A stretch of DNA of 64,000 nucleotides from JAEUPI01 sp035764445 (GCA_035764445.1 DASTZF010000248.1:14293-78292), one strand, 5' to 3'. Counted from the stretch's first letter, positions 36,514 through 48,130 are shown. The notes: a model not told the origin generated them from the letters alone. Numbers and translations: made by a program.

Positions 36514-37323
36514 GTGTTCCCGGGCGGCAGCCCTCGCGGCCGGATCAAGCGTGCGCAGGCAATAGGGGTTCAGTCGCTCATTGGCGTAGCCGCCAGCGGC
36601 TGTGCCGGGGCGGCGGTGGTCCCCGTGGATCCACCCGATCTCGCGGGCCCCCCACCTCTGAATGCGCTGGACCTTGCGTTCGACAAATATTCCGAGCGGA
36701 CGGATCACCACGCGATCGGGTTCGAGGCCGAGGGACGCGTGCGGGCTGTCGAGATCCGGCCAAACGGCCCCGCGGGCTGGGGTTTGTGCGGCACCATATC
36801 GGAGCAGACTCTGACCTCGGAACGCAGGCGCAAGGTCTTCCTCGTCCTGAAGGACAGTGAAGTGGTCGCCGAATACCGGGACGACGATCCTGAGAAGGGC
36901 AAGCGCAAGCTCGCGAGGCAGGGCTGCCGGTTGCTAACCAAACCGACCGGCGCATCGACCGTTGCGGCCCTGCCTGTGCCCCGTGATGCCGGGCCCGCAC
37001 CGAAGGATGCCTTGCAAGCCGCGAAGGCGCACTACCTCGGGCAACAGTATCTTCATGTGCAACTCCAGTTCAAAGGTGTGCGCGGGCGTGTCAAGGCCAT
37101 CCAGGTGAAGCCGAATGGCGAATTCGGATGGGGCATTTGCGCGGCCACCTCCTGGACTCACTACGTGGACGGCGGCGCACGCCTTGTCCCCTACAGTTGG
37201 GACCAAACCGACCTTCTCGTCTGGCGCGAGGGCCAGGTCGTCGAGGCTTTCAGCGTCCATGCCTTCGACGACCTGAAGCGCGAGGTCGCGCAGGACGGTT
37301 GCCGATATCTTTCCCAGCATTGA
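36514..37323 (+). CDS. unrecognised protein with two tandem about 95-residue repeats, probable lipoprotein
   Basis: A 269-residue protein I do not recognise. Two halves match each other: residues about 50-141 and 166-266 share GRVRAVEIRPNGPAGWGLC versus GRVKAIQVKPNGEFGWGIC, a VFLVLKDSEVVAEY versus DLLVWREGQVVEAF strand, and ARQGCRLL versus AQDGCRYL at the end. Each half keeps one Cys pair (92/138 and 209/263), suggesting a disulphide in each. The N-terminus (RIKRAQAIGVQSLIGVAASGC) could be a lipoprotein signal with Cys30. GTG 36514 is the only in-frame start seen before this region and is uncertain. Codon use is less G/C-biased than the neighbours. Confidence 0.65.
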   Translation: MFPGGSPRGRIKRAQAIGVQSLIGVAASGCAGAAVVPVDPPDLAGPPPLNALDLAFDKYSERTDHHAIGFEAEGRVRAVEIRPNGPAGWGLCGTISEQTLTSERRRKVFLVLKDSEVVAEYRDDDPEKGKRKLARQGCRLLTKPTGASTVAALPVPRDAGPAPKDALQAAKAHYLGQQYLHVQLQFKGVRGRVKAIQVKPNGEFGWGICAATSWTHYVDGGARLVPYSWDQTDLLVWREGQVVEAFSVHAFDDLKREVAQDGCRYLSQH

Positions 37324-37343
37324 GGTCCGATGGACTTGCTCCG

Positions 37344-38729
37344 ATGTCTGAACTGCATCAGCTCTGCGCGCTGGAACTGAGCGCGCTGTTCCGCTGCCGC
37401 GAGGCGTCGCCGGTGGAGGCGGTGCGCGCGGTGATCGCGCACATCGAGCGCTGCGAGCCGAAGCTGCAGGCGCTGTACGCGTACGACCCCGACGCCGCGC
37501 TGACCGCCGCGCGCGACAGCGAGGCGCGCTGGGCCACCGGCACACCGCTGTCGGCGATCGACGGCGTGCCGGGCACGCTGAAGGAGAACATCGCGTCGCG
37601 CGGCACGCCGGTGCCGGTGGGCACCGCCGCGTCGCTGCTGACGCCGGCCGGCGACGATGCGCCGCCGGCTGCGCGCTGGCGCGAGGCCGGTGCCGTGCTG
37701 CTGGCCAAGACGACGATGCCCGACTACGGCATGTTGTCGTCGGGGCTGTCGAGCTTTCATCCGCTGACACGCAACCCATGGGACCTGACCAAGAACCCCG
37801 GCGGCTCGAGCGCCGGCGCCGGCGCGGCGGCGGCGGCTGGCTACGGCCCGCTGCACGTCGGCACCGACATCGGCGGCTCGATCCGCCTGCCCGCGGGCTG
37901 GTGCGGCGTGTTCGGCCTCAAGCCGAGCCTCGGCCGCATCCCGATCAAGCCGCCGTATGCGGGGCGCGTCGCCGGCCCGATGACGCGCACGGTCACCGAC
38001 GCGGCGCTGCTGATGGCCGAGCTGTCCAGGCCCGACTGGCGCGACGCGATGAGCCTGCCATACCAGACGATCGAGTGGACACGGCTGGAGCGTGACGTCA
38101 AGGGCCTCAAGCTCGGGCTGCAGATGGACGCCGGCTGGGGAATGCCGGTCGAGCCCGCGGTGCGCGACGCGGTGCAGGCCGCCGCGCGCGCCTTCGAGCG
38201 CGCCGGCGCGATCGTCGAGCCGATCGCCGCCTTCTCGACGCGCGCGATGATCGACGGCATGGATCGCTTCTGGCGCATGCGCAGCTGGCTCGACATCTCT
38301 GCGCTGCCGCCCGAGCGGCGCGACAAGGTGCTGCCGTACATCCGCCAATGGGTCGCCAGCGGCGCGCGGCTGACCGCCGCCGAGGTGTTCCATGGCTACG
38401 GCCAGATGGCCGCCCTGCGCGACGCGGCGGTGACCGCATGCCAGCCGTACGACTTCGTGCTGTCGCCGGTCAGCCCGGTGCCGACCTATGCCGCGCAGTG
38501 GGCGAGCCCGCTGAACGATCCCGAGCAGCCATTCGAGCACATCGCGTTCACGCTGCCGTACAACATGAGCGAGCAGCCGGCGGCGTCGATCAACTGCGGC
38601 TACACGGGCGACGGGTTGCCGATCGGGCTGCAGATCATCGGCCACCGGCACGACGACCTGGGCGTGCTGCAGCTGGCGCGCGCGTACGAGCAGTTGCGTC
38701 CGGCGCAACGGCCGTGGCCGACCTTCTGA
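37344..38729 (+). CDS. amidase (amidase signature family)
   Basis: A 461-residue hydrolase with the Ser-cisSer-Lys triad: Lys80 in GTLKENI, Ser155 in PGGSSAGAG and Ser179 in GTDIGGSIRLPAG. It cleaves C-N amide bonds; the substrate (short amide, aryl amide or amino-acid amide) is not evident. The frame is open upstream through the preceding gene, but ATG 37344 gives the conserved MSELHQLCALEL start. It follows a peptide/amide importer and may act on an imported substrate. Confidence 0.92.
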   Translation: MSELHQLCALELSALFRCREASPVEAVRAVIAHIERCEPKLQALYAYDPDAALTAARDSEARWATGTPLSAIDGVPGTLKENIASRGTPVPVGTAASLLTPAGDDAPPAARWREAGAVLLAKTTMPDYGMLSSGLSSFHPLTRNPWDLTKNPGGSSAGAGAAAAAGYGPLHVGTDIGGSIRLPAGWCGVFGLKPSLGRIPIKPPYAGRVAGPMTRTVTDAALLMAELSRPDWRDAMSLPYQTIEWTRLERDVKGLKLGLQMDAGWGMPVEPAVRDAVQAAARAFERAGAIVEPIAAFSTRAMIDGMDRFWRMRSWLDISALPPERRDKVLPYIRQWVASGARLTAAEVFHGYGQMAALRDAAVTACQPYDFVLSPVSPVPTYAAQWASPLNDPEQPFEHIAFTLPYNMSEQPAASINCGYTGDGLPIGLQIIGHRHDDLGVLQLARAYEQLRPAQRPWPTF

Positions 38730-38738
38730 CCGTCACGC

Positions 38739-39890
38739 TCACTCGGTCCGCTGTCGCCTGAGCGCACCGGCGCCGACCGAACCCACGATCCAAGCCGCGG
38801 CGGCGGCTAGCCCGAGCGTGGCGTGAACGCCCGCCACGCCGTACGCCCCGAAGCGATCGACGACGAAGCCGAACGCCAAGGTCAGCGCCGCGTAGCCGGC
38901 GGCCGCACGCAGCGGCGACGCGTCCTGCTGGCCGCGCCGTGCCGGCGCCCACAACTGGCCGCCCCACGCGATGCCCCACGCCGCGCCGTGCGCGAGCGCG
39001 AGGCCGAGCAGGTCGTACGGTGCGGCCGCCCAGGCGACGCACGCGGCACCGAGCACGAGCAGCAGCGCGCACAGCGCCGACAGCCGGGATGGCGACCAGG
39101 TCGCGATCGTCCGGCGCAGCAGCAGCACCGGGCCGAACATGGCGGCGAGGTGCAGCAGCACGAGTGCCTGCGGGGGCACCGACTGCGCGCGGCACCACGC
39201 GACCATCCACGGCAGCGCGGCCATCATCGGCAGCATCGTCAGGCCGGCCAGCAATGTCGGCCACTGCATGGTGTCGCGCCAGGCGCCCACCGGCCAGGCG
39301 GGCAGCGAGCAGTCGAACAGGCCCGCGCGGCAACCGGGCGCGCGCGGTCGGAGGTCGGCGCCGCGCTGCAGCGTGGCCAGCACGAGCGCGACCGCCACCA
39401 CGAATCCGCCCAGGCGCAAGGCGAGCGTGGCCACATCGGCCACGTCCCCGAGCGCCAGCCCCGCGCACAACGCGCCGAGGCTCGCCGCCACGATCGGCGG
39501 TGCCGGCGCAGTATGTTGAGCGAGCCGCAACCCGCGCACGACGCCCGAGGCCAGCGCCGTCAGCGCCGCCCACCCGAGCAGTGCGAGCCACACCGCAGTG
39601 ATGCCGCTGCCGCGTGCCGCCAGCCACATCGCCAGCGCGGTGACCACCGCGGCGAACAGCAGCGCCGCGGCACGAGCCCCGGCACGCAGATCACCGCCGG
39701 TGGCGACGCTGGCTGCCGCACCCAGCGCAAACAGCCACACAGCGACCAGTGCGAACCCGCTGGCCACGCCGGGAGCGAACGCCATCGCGAAGCTGCCGAT
39801 TCCGACCCAGCCGGCGACCAGCAGGCCCCACGCACACGCGCGCGCCGCGGTCAACCGCAGCGACGGGATGCGTGCCGGGGGTTCGTTCAT
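38739..39890 (-). CDS. polytopic membrane protein (MFS-like) at the end of the cox operon
   Basis: A 383-residue protein with about ten to twelve hydrophobic segments. No MFS signature is strong, so the family is only suggested. A central segment, DTMQWPTLLAGLTMLPMM and the following AALPWMVAWC, is unusually rich in Met and ends in Cys, a composition seen in metal transporters. Its ATG at 39890 overlaps the mocA-like stop, placing it at the 3' end of the cox operon. A role in delivering copper or molybdate is a guess. Confidence 0.7.
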   Translation of the reverse strand: MNEPPARIPSLRLTAARACAWGLLVAGWVGIGSFAMAFAPGVASGFALVAVWLFALGAAASVATGGDLRAGARAAALLFAAVVTALAMWLAARGSGITAVWLALLGWAALTALASGVVRGLRLAQHTAPAPPIVAASLGALCAGLALGDVADVATLALRLGGFVVAVALVLATLQRGADLRPRAPGCRAGLFDCSLPAWPVGAWRDTMQWPTLLAGLTMLPMMAALPWMVAWCRAQSVPPQALVLLHLAAMFGPVLLLRRTIATWSPSRLSALCALLLVLGAACVAWAAAPYDLLGLALAHGAAWGIAWGGQLWAPARRGQQDASPLRAAAGYAALTLAFGFVVDRFGAYGVAGVHATLGLAAAAAWIVGSVGAGALRRQRTE

Positions 39891-40579
39891 GCGACCGTCG
39901 TGGCCAGCGACGCCGGCCACTGCAGCGTGTGGCCGGTGCTGGCGGCGAAGCGCTCGAGGTCCTCGGGCGTGTCGATGTCGAGCCGGTAGCGCCGGTTGTC
40001 GGTGTCGAACCAGCGCACGCGCTGCGGATGCGCGAGGCGCCACTGGCGGCACGCGGCGTCGGCCTCGCCGGCCAGCCACTCGTCGCGCAGCGCGGCGTCG
40101 AAGATCACCGGGTTGCCGGGCAGCGGCTCGCCACCGTCGACGCTGACGCGCGGCACCACCATCGACGCATCGCCGCGCTTCTTGAAGGCACCGATCAGCG
40201 CGACGATGTCCTGCGAATCGATCAAGGGCTGGTCGGCCAGCGCGACGATCACCGCGTCGACCCGCGGCGACAGAGCCTGCAGGCCGATGCGCACCGACGA
40301 CGCCTGGCCATCATCGGGCGACGGGTTGTGAACAATGGAGATCGGGAACTGCCCGATCGCCGATTCGATCGCCTCGGCATGGTGGCCGAGCACGACCACC
40401 AGGTCGTCGACGCCGGCGCCCGACAGCGCGACCAGTTGGCGCATCGCCAGCGGCACGCCACCGAGCTCGAGCAGCGCCTTCGGCCGGCCACCGAGTCGCG
40501 ACCCGGCGCCGGCCGCCAATAGCACCGCGCCCACCGTCGTGCGGCTGTACAGGCCGTTGGCTTTGAGCAGGCAACCCAT
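39887..40579 (-). CDS. mocA: molybdopterin cytidylyltransferase-like NTP transferase (MocA family)
   Basis: A 230-residue nucleotidyltransferase with the N-terminal GAVLLAAGAGSRLGGRPKAL signature, ALADQP and GNPVIF segments of the MobA/MocA family. CO dehydrogenase uses molybdopterin cytosine dinucleotide, so attachment of CMP to Mo-pterin is the likely job. It follows coxE by 15 bases and overlaps the membrane protein. A longer N-terminal extension (13 residues) than usual is present; an internal start is possible. Confidence 0.85.
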   Translation of the reverse strand: MGCLLKANGLYSRTTVGAVLLAAGAGSRLGGRPKALLELGGVPLAMRQLVALSGAGVDDLVVVLGHHAEAIESAIGQFPISIVHNPSPDDGQASSVRIGLQALSPRVDAVIVALADQPLIDSQDIVALIGAFKKRGDASMVVPRVSVDGGEPLPGNPVIFDAALRDEWLAGEADAACRQWRLAHPQRVRWFDTDNRRYRLDIDTPEDLERFAASTGHTLQWPASLATTVA

Positions 40580-40594
40580 GATGAAGTGGTCCTT

Positions 40595-41731
40595 TCAGTG
40601 CAACGCGTCGATCAGCCGCGGCAGCACCGCGCGGATGCTCGCCAGATCGGCGCCCGGCGCCAGCAGGTCGAGGTGCGGCAGCGCCGCCTGCATGCCCTGG
40701 CTGAGCGGCGCGTAGCCGGCGTGACCAGCCAGCGGATTGAGCCACACGATGCGCCGTGCGCGCCGCTTCAGCTGCGCCAGCGCTTGCGACAGCATCTGCG
40801 GCTCGCCGGTGTCGTAGCCGTCGCTCATCACGATCACCGCGGTGCGCGCGTGCACCAGCCGCGGCGCATGCTCGCGGTTGAAGCGAGCCAGGCACTCGCC
40901 GATGCGCGTGCCGCCGCCGAAGCCCTGCGCGATCAGATGCAGCCGCTCCTGCGCGCGCCATGCGTCGGGATCGTGCAGCGCCTGCGACACCGCGGTGATG
41001 CCGGTGTGGAAGATGAAGCTGTGGACGTCGGCCCACTCGGCACTCAGCGCACGGGCCAGCCGCAGGTAGAAGAAGCTGTACAGCGCCATCGAACGGCTGA
41101 CGTCGATCAGCAGCACCAGCCGCGGCCTGACGCGACGGCGATCGCGCCATGCCAGCCGGAACGGCGTGCCGCCGCTGGCCACGCTGTAGCGGATCGTCGT
41201 GGGCAGATCGAGCGCGCGGCCGGCGCGCGTATGCGCATGGCGGCGCAGGCGGATCGGCTTCAGCTCACGAGCCAAGCGACGCATCAACGCTTCGATCTCC
41301 AGCGCGTGCTCGCGTTCGGTCAGCGCCCGAAAGTCGGTCGAACTCAGCACCGCTTCGCGACTGGCCGCCCGGCGCGGCCGAGCGCTGTCGTCGTCGAGTT
41401 CGTCGCCGTCGGCCGCCCCGCCGGGCTGTTCGCCGCTCAAGCCGCGCTCGGCATCGCGCCGCTCGGGCTGCTGCCAGCGGTTGGCCGGCAGGAACCAGGC
41501 GTCGAACAATTCGGGAAAGCGCCGCCACTCGTCGGCGCGCCCGCACAGCAGCGCCTGCAGGCTCAGGCGCAGCACCTGTGGATCGAGCACGCCGACGCGC
41601 TCTGCGGTGCGCAGGACCTGCACCGCGTCGCCACCGCCGCCGGCGAAGCCGTTGGCGCGCAGGAAGGTCGGGAACCCGGCGAGCCTGTCGACCGCCAGCG
41701 TCTCGAGCGGCGATGCAGCGGGGCTCAACAC
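40595..41731 (-). CDS. coxE: VWA-domain protein CoxE
   Basis: A 378-residue protein with a C-terminal von Willebrand A domain: MIDAS DxSxS in LLIDVSRSMALYS and a second motif in VIVMSDGYDTGEP. The N-terminal two-fifths is a helical domain. The GTG at 41731 overlaps the end of coxD. CoxE works with the AAA+ protein CoxD in building the [Cu-S-Mo] active site of CO dehydrogenase. It belongs to the same operon. Confidence 0.93.
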   Translation of the reverse strand: MLSPAASPLETLAVDRLAGFPTFLRANGFAGGGGDAVQVLRTAERVGVLDPQVLRLSLQALLCGRADEWRRFPELFDAWFLPANRWQQPERRDAERGLSGEQPGGAADGDELDDDSARPRRAASREAVLSSTDFRALTEREHALEIEALMRRLARELKPIRLRRHAHTRAGRALDLPTTIRYSVASGGTPFRLAWRDRRRVRPRLVLLIDVSRSMALYSFFYLRLARALSAEWADVHSFIFHTGITAVSQALHDPDAWRAQERLHLIAQGFGGGTRIGECLARFNREHAPRLVHARTAVIVMSDGYDTGEPQMLSQALAQLKRRARRIVWLNPLAGHAGYAPLSQGMQAALPHLDLLAPGADLASIRAVLPRLIDALH

Positions 41732-42618
41732 GTGGCCGCCAACCTCGCGACCACTTCGCGCGGGAATGCCGCGCGATCGTCGCGCGTCTTGATCAACGCG
41801 CTCAGCGTGTCGACGATGCGCTCGGCGCCGTCGACGTCGATCGTCGACACGCCCAGCCGCAGCAAGGCCGCGGTCCAGTCGAGCGTCTCGGCGATCCCCG
41901 GGCGCTTCTGCAACTCCATCCGCCGCACGCCCTGCACGAAGGCGACGATCTGCTGCGCCAATGCAAGCGCGACCTCGGGCGCCTTCTTGCGCACGATCGC
42001 CAGCTCCTTGTCGTAGTCGGGATAGTCGATGTACTGGTACAGGCAGCGCCGGCGCAGCGCATCGGACAGCTCGCGTGTGCCGTTGGAGGTGATCACCACC
42101 CATGGTCGCTGCGTCGCATGCACGGTACCGAGCTCGGGGATCGACATCTGAAAGTCCGACAGCAGCTCGAGCAGGTAGGCCTCGAAGGCTTCGTCGGCGC
42201 GGTCGATCTCGTCGATCAGCAGCACCGGCGCCGCGTCGGCGGTGATCGCCTCGAGCAGCGGCCGCTTCAGCAGGTAGCGCTCGGAGAAGATGTCTTCTTC
42301 CTTGCGCTGCAGGCTGCGCTCGTCGTGCTCGAGCAGCTTGATCGCCAGCAGCTGGCGCTGGTAGTTCCACTCGTACATCGCCGCGTGCGCGTCGAGCCCC
42401 TCATAGCACTGCAGGCGGATCAGCCGCGTCTGCCGTATCTCGGCCAGCACCTTGGCGACTTCGGTCTTGCCGACGCCGGCATCGCCCTCGAGCAGCAGCG
42501 GGCGCTGCAGGTCCTGCATCAGCAGCAGCGCGGCGGCCAGCGGCGGCTCGGCGATGTAGCCGGCCTGTGCGAGCTGTTGCTGCAGCGTGGCCAGCTCGAT
42601 CGCTCGAGCCGAGGTCAT
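41725..42618 (-). CDS. coxD: AAA+ ATPase CoxD (MoxR family)
   Basis: A 297-residue MoxR-type ATPase: Walker A LEGDAGVGKTEVAK, Walker B VLLIDEIDRADEAFEAYLLE, sensor 1 VVITSNGTRELSDALRRRC with the arginine finger. In Oligotropha the orthologue is needed to insert sulphur and copper into CODH. ATG 42618 overlaps the coxG stop in ATGA and coxE overlaps its end, so all three are translationally coupled. Confidence 0.94.
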   Translation of the reverse strand: MTSARAIELATLQQQLAQAGYIAEPPLAAALLLMQDLQRPLLLEGDAGVGKTEVAKVLAEIRQTRLIRLQCYEGLDAHAAMYEWNYQRQLLAIKLLEHDERSLQRKEEDIFSERYLLKRPLLEAITADAAPVLLIDEIDRADEAFEAYLLELLSDFQMSIPELGTVHATQRPWVVITSNGTRELSDALRRRCLYQYIDYPDYDKELAIVRKKAPEVALALAQQIVAFVQGVRRMELQKRPGIAETLDWTAALLRLGVSTIDVDGAERIVDTLSALIKTRDDRAAFPREVVARLAATC

Positions 42619-43229
42619 GACTTCTTCGCCGCGAACAGCGAGCTGAACCAGCCTTTGATCACCGCCCACAGCAACGCGAGACCGTTGAGCGGCTTGGGCT
42701 CGGCCGCAGCGGCAGTGGCCTGTGTAGCGGCCGGCGCGCCAGACCCACCGGCCGATGGCGCAGCCGCCGCCTGCATCGCTTGCACCTTGGCTGCGAAGTT
42801 CGCTGCGAACTGGCCGAGGATCTGATCGGACACCGGCCCCATCATGCGACCGCCGAAGGTGGCGACCTTGCCGCTCATCGTCACTTCGCTGGTGCCCATC
42901 AAGTTGCAGCTCGCGGCGTCGACCGCCTCCGCGCGCGCCTTGAGGTCCATCGACGCCGCCGAGCCGCCGGTGGCATCGGTGCCCTTGGCGAACAGGTGCA
43001 GGCTCCTGGCCGTCGTGTCGATGCCCTTGACCTCGATCTCGCCGCGGAACGACAGGTTGGCCGGCCCGAGCTTCACCGCCACCGTGCCCTTGTAGTGCTG
43101 CTCGTCGACCTTCTCGGTGATCTTGGCACCGGGCATGCACGACGCGACGCCTTCGATGTCCTGCAGCAGCGCCCACGCGGTGTCGGCCGACGCCGGCATC
43201 GGGTACGACTTTTCGAGCTGAACCTTCAT
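42615..43229 (-). CDS. coxG: CO dehydrogenase accessory protein CoxG
   Basis: A 204-residue SRPBCC-fold (COXG family) protein starting MKVQLEKSYPMPASAD, with the family core WALLQDIEGVASCMPGAKI and GTSEVTMSGKVATFGGRMM. A Pro/Ala-rich linker leads to a C-terminal amphipathic/hydrophobic tail (PLNGLALLWAVIKGWF) that anchors CoxG, and through it CODH, to the inner membrane. It follows coxL by 13 bases. Confidence 0.94.
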   Translation of the reverse strand: MKVQLEKSYPMPASADTAWALLQDIEGVASCMPGAKITEKVDEQHYKGTVAVKLGPANLSFRGEIEVKGIDTTARSLHLFAKGTDATGGSAASMDLKARAEAVDAASCNLMGTSEVTMSGKVATFGGRMMGPVSDQILGQFAANFAAKVQAMQAAAAPSAGGSGAPAATQATAAAAEPKPLNGLALLWAVIKGWFSSLFAAKKS

Positions 43230-43242
43230 CGTTCTTGGACCG

Positions 43243-45675
<2,433 letters not shown>

Positions 45676-45704
45676 GGCGTGTCTCCGTTGGATGTGCGGG
45701 TCGG

Positions 45705-46196
45705 TCAGGCGGCGGTCTGCGCGGCGGCGAGCTTCTTGGCCGCCGACTGCACCGCCTTGACGATGTTCTGGTAACCGGTGCAGCGGCACAGGTTGCCGGC
45801 GATGCCGTAGCGGATCTCCTGCTCGCTCGGATTGGGGTTCTCCTTCAGCAGCCGGTAGGTGCGCATCAGCATGCCAGGCGTGCAGTAGCCGCACTGCAGG
45901 CCGTGCTCCTCGTGGAACGCCTGCTGCACCGCGTGCAGCACGCCGCCTTGCTCGAGGCCCTCGACGGTCAGCACGTCGGCGCCGTCGCATTGCACCGCCA
46001 ACATCGTGCACGACTTGACCGACATGCCGTCGACGTCGACCGTGCAGGCGCCGCAGTGCGACGTCTCGCAGCCGATGTGCGGCCCGGTGTGCGCCAGCCG
46101 CTCGCGCAGCGTGTAGATCAGCAGCTCGCGCGCCTCGACGTCGACCGCGACCGGCTTGCCGTTGAGCTTGAACGAGACCTTGTGGGTGTTCGCCAT
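45705..46196 (-). CDS. coxS: aerobic CO dehydrogenase small [2Fe-2S] subunit CoxS
   Basis: A 163-residue iron-sulphur subunit with the plant-ferredoxin-like cluster motif HIGCETSHCGACTVDVDG ... SC and the second cluster motif LQCGYCTPGM ... NLCRCTGYQN. It carries electrons from the Mo site to FAD in CoxM. It lies between coxM and coxL with 16- and 29-base gaps. Confidence 0.95.
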   Translation of the reverse strand: MANTHKVSFKLNGKPVAVDVEARELLIYTLRERLAHTGPHIGCETSHCGACTVDVDGMSVKSCTMLAVQCDGADVLTVEGLEQGGVLHAVQQAFHEEHGLQCGYCTPGMLMRTYRLLKENPNPSEQEIRYGIAGNLCRCTGYQNIVKAVQSAAKKLAAAQTAA

Positions 46197-46212
46197 GGTG
46201 TTCTCCGCCGGC

Positions 46213-47079
46213 TCAGGGCTTGGCGCGCGACAGCGCGGTCTGCAGCGCGCGGCGCGTCATCTCGCCGGCCATCGCGGTCTTGTAGTCGGGACTGCCGCGC
46301 GGGCAGTGCGTCGGCGAGCACGCGGCCATCGCCAGCCGCGCCGCCTCGTTGAGGCTCGTGTCGTCGATCGCCTTGCCGACCAGATATTGCTCGGCCTGGG
46401 TCGCCTTGATCGGCGTCGCGCCGACGTTGGTCAGCGCGATCGCCACCTTGGCGACCGTACCGCCCTTCATCTGCAACAGCACGGCCGCGGCGGCGGTGGC
46501 GAAGTCGCCGGTCTTGCGCTTGAACTTGCTGTAGCTCCAGCCGCTGCCGGCCGCCGGAATCGGGATGCGGATCTGCGTCAGGATCTCGTCGGCCTGCGCC
46601 TGCGTCGAGTACAGCCCGAGGAAGTGGCCGTTGACGTGGACCACGCGCTCGCCCTTGGGGCCGGTGAGCACGAACGACGCGTCGAGGGCCAGCATCAACG
46701 CCGGATGGTCGTTGGCCGGATCGCCGTGGCAGATGTCGCCGCCGATCGTGCCGCGGTAGCGCACCTGCGGGTCGGCGATCTGGCTCACGCCCTCGGCCAG
46801 CAGTGGCACCTTCTCGGCCACCAGCTTGGAGTTCAGCAGTTCGTGCTCGGTGGTCATCGCACCGATGCGGATCTCGCCGCCCGCCTGCGCGATGCCGCGC
46901 AGGTCGGCGATCTTGCCGAGATCGATCAGCGCGCTCGGGGTCGCGAAGCGCAGCTTCATCATCGGCAGCAGGCTGTGGCCGCCGGCCAGCAGCTTGGCGT
47001 CGGGGCCCAGGCTGCCGAGCAGCTTGACCGCGTCGGCGACCGAGCGCGGCGCGTGGTAGTCGAAACCGGCGGGAATCAT
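46213..47079 (-). CDS. coxM: aerobic CO dehydrogenase medium FAD subunit CoxM
   Basis: A 288-residue flavoprotein of the CO dehydrogenase/xanthine dehydrogenase FAD family. The two flavin motifs typical of CoxM are present: AGGHSLLPMMKLR near residue 32 and RGTIGGDICHGDPANDHPA near residue 108. The C-terminal CO_deh_flav_C domain follows from residue 175. It is the first structural gene of the operon; the ATG at 47079 has GAGGAGACG upstream. RcoM is encoded 165 bases upstream on the same strand. Confidence 0.95.
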   Translation of the reverse strand: MIPAGFDYHAPRSVADAVKLLGSLGPDAKLLAGGHSLLPMMKLRFATPSALIDLGKIADLRGIAQAGGEIRIGAMTTEHELLNSKLVAEKVPLLAEGVSQIADPQVRYRGTIGGDICHGDPANDHPALMLALDASFVLTGPKGERVVHVNGHFLGLYSTQAQADEILTQIRIPIPAAGSGWSYSKFKRKTGDFATAAAAVLLQMKGGTVAKVAIALTNVGATPIKATQAEQYLVGKAIDDTSLNEAARLAMAACSPTHCPRGSPDYKTAMAGEMTRRALQTALSRAKP

Positions 47080-47244
47080 GGCGGGCGTCTCCTCATGGCG
47101 CGGGTGGCCCCGAGCCTGTTGTGGACGATAACCCTAGCGAAGCGCCGCGGGAAGTCGGTCCGCGATGCACGAATGGTCGCGCCGCGGCCACGAAGCGCGG
47201 CGTCGCCTGCACGAGCGGAGGGCATGGAGCCGAGGCTCCCGGGC

Positions 47245-48045
47245 TCAGCGGTCAGCGGCTGCTTCGGCGATGCCAAGCCGCTCGAGCAGCCGCGGCACGC
47301 TGGTGCGCGCCACCGGCAGGCTGCGCTCGTCGCCTTGCAGCTTGAGCATCACCTTGCCGTCGTCGCGCACGATCTGCTCGGCGTAGTCGAGGTTGGCCAT
47401 GTAGCTGCGATGGATGCGCAGGAACGAGTTGCTGTCGAGGCGACCCTCGAGGTCGCCGATTGTCAGGTTGCAGAAGCCGGAGCTCTGGCCGGTGTGCACC
47501 CAGGTGTAGTGGCCTTCGGCGCGAACGTAACGCACGCTGGCGGCGTCGACCAGCACGATGCGGTTGCCCGCCACCGTCGGGATCTTCAGCAGCTGGCGCT
47601 TGGTATCGGGCCGCTGCGCAGCGCCGTCTTCACGGATCACGGCATCGGTGATGTCGTAGAACACCAGCGTGTGGCCTGCGGTGTCGCCGCGCTCGTCCGA
47701 CATCTTGCTCACCTTGATCAGCAGCACCCGCTCCGGGATGTTGATGATCATCGTCATCGGCGGCGGGTTGCTCACCGGGCATTCGGCCTGGTCGATCAGG
47801 AACTTCACCTTCGACTGCGAGCGCTCCGGGTGGAACGACAGCACCATTCTCTGGAACGGCCGCTTGTCCTCCACCGGCAGCATGCGCCGCGCGAAGCTGT
47901 TCATCGCCACCACCTTGAGGTCGCGGTCGAGCTGGACCAGCCCGACGTCGCTGCGTTCGAGCAGGTACAGAGGACTGCCGGCGGCTACCCGTGCATCCAC
48001 GGTCGATGGTGTCCTGAAGGTCGGTGCGATTGCCGATTGAAGCAT
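47245..48045 (-). CDS. rcoM: CO-sensing heme-PAS/LytTR regulator RcoM
   Basis: A 266-residue one-component regulator. The N-terminal PAS domain (residues 25-150) contains SFHPERS with His72, ECPVSNPPP with Cys89 and MTMIINIPE with Met99, matching the heme ligands His74, Cys94 and Met104 of Burkholderia xenovorans RcoM; the Cys-to-Met spacing of ten is identical. The C-terminal LytTR domain (170-262) includes VRYVRAEGHYTWV and RIHRSYMANL. ATG 48045 gives the family length. RcoM activates aerobic cox operons in response to CO, and it lies directly upstream of coxM, so it is almost surely the regulator here. Confidence 0.92.
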   Translation of the reverse strand: MLQSAIAPTFRTPSTVDARVAAGSPLYLLERSDVGLVQLDRDLKVVAMNSFARRMLPVEDKRPFQRMVLSFHPERSQSKVKFLIDQAECPVSNPPPMTMIINIPERVLLIKVSKMSDERGDTAGHTLVFYDITDAVIREDGAAQRPDTKRQLLKIPTVAGNRIVLVDAASVRYVRAEGHYTWVHTGQSSGFCNLTIGDLEGRLDSNSFLRIHRSYMANLDYAEQIVRDDGKVMLKLQGDERSLPVARTSVPRLLERLGIAEAAADR

Positions 48046-48130
48046 CAATGCCCCCGCGGCGCATCGGGCACTCCCCGCGCCGTCGCGCGGCCGAGGGTGC
48101 GCCGTCATGGCGGCGCGTTAGAGTGCGGCC

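Noticed and set aside
47226..47239. GGAGCC-GA-GGCTCC hairpin just after the rcoM stop
   Set aside because: The loop is too small for the full stem and no T run follows on the minus strand; readthrough from rcoM into cox cannot be excluded, so it was not called a terminator.
47080..47244. A search for RcoM (LytTR) binding repeats upstream of coxM
   Set aside because: No repeat was clear enough by eye in this 165-base region; a footprint or alignment with other RcoM-cox regions is needed before naming a site.
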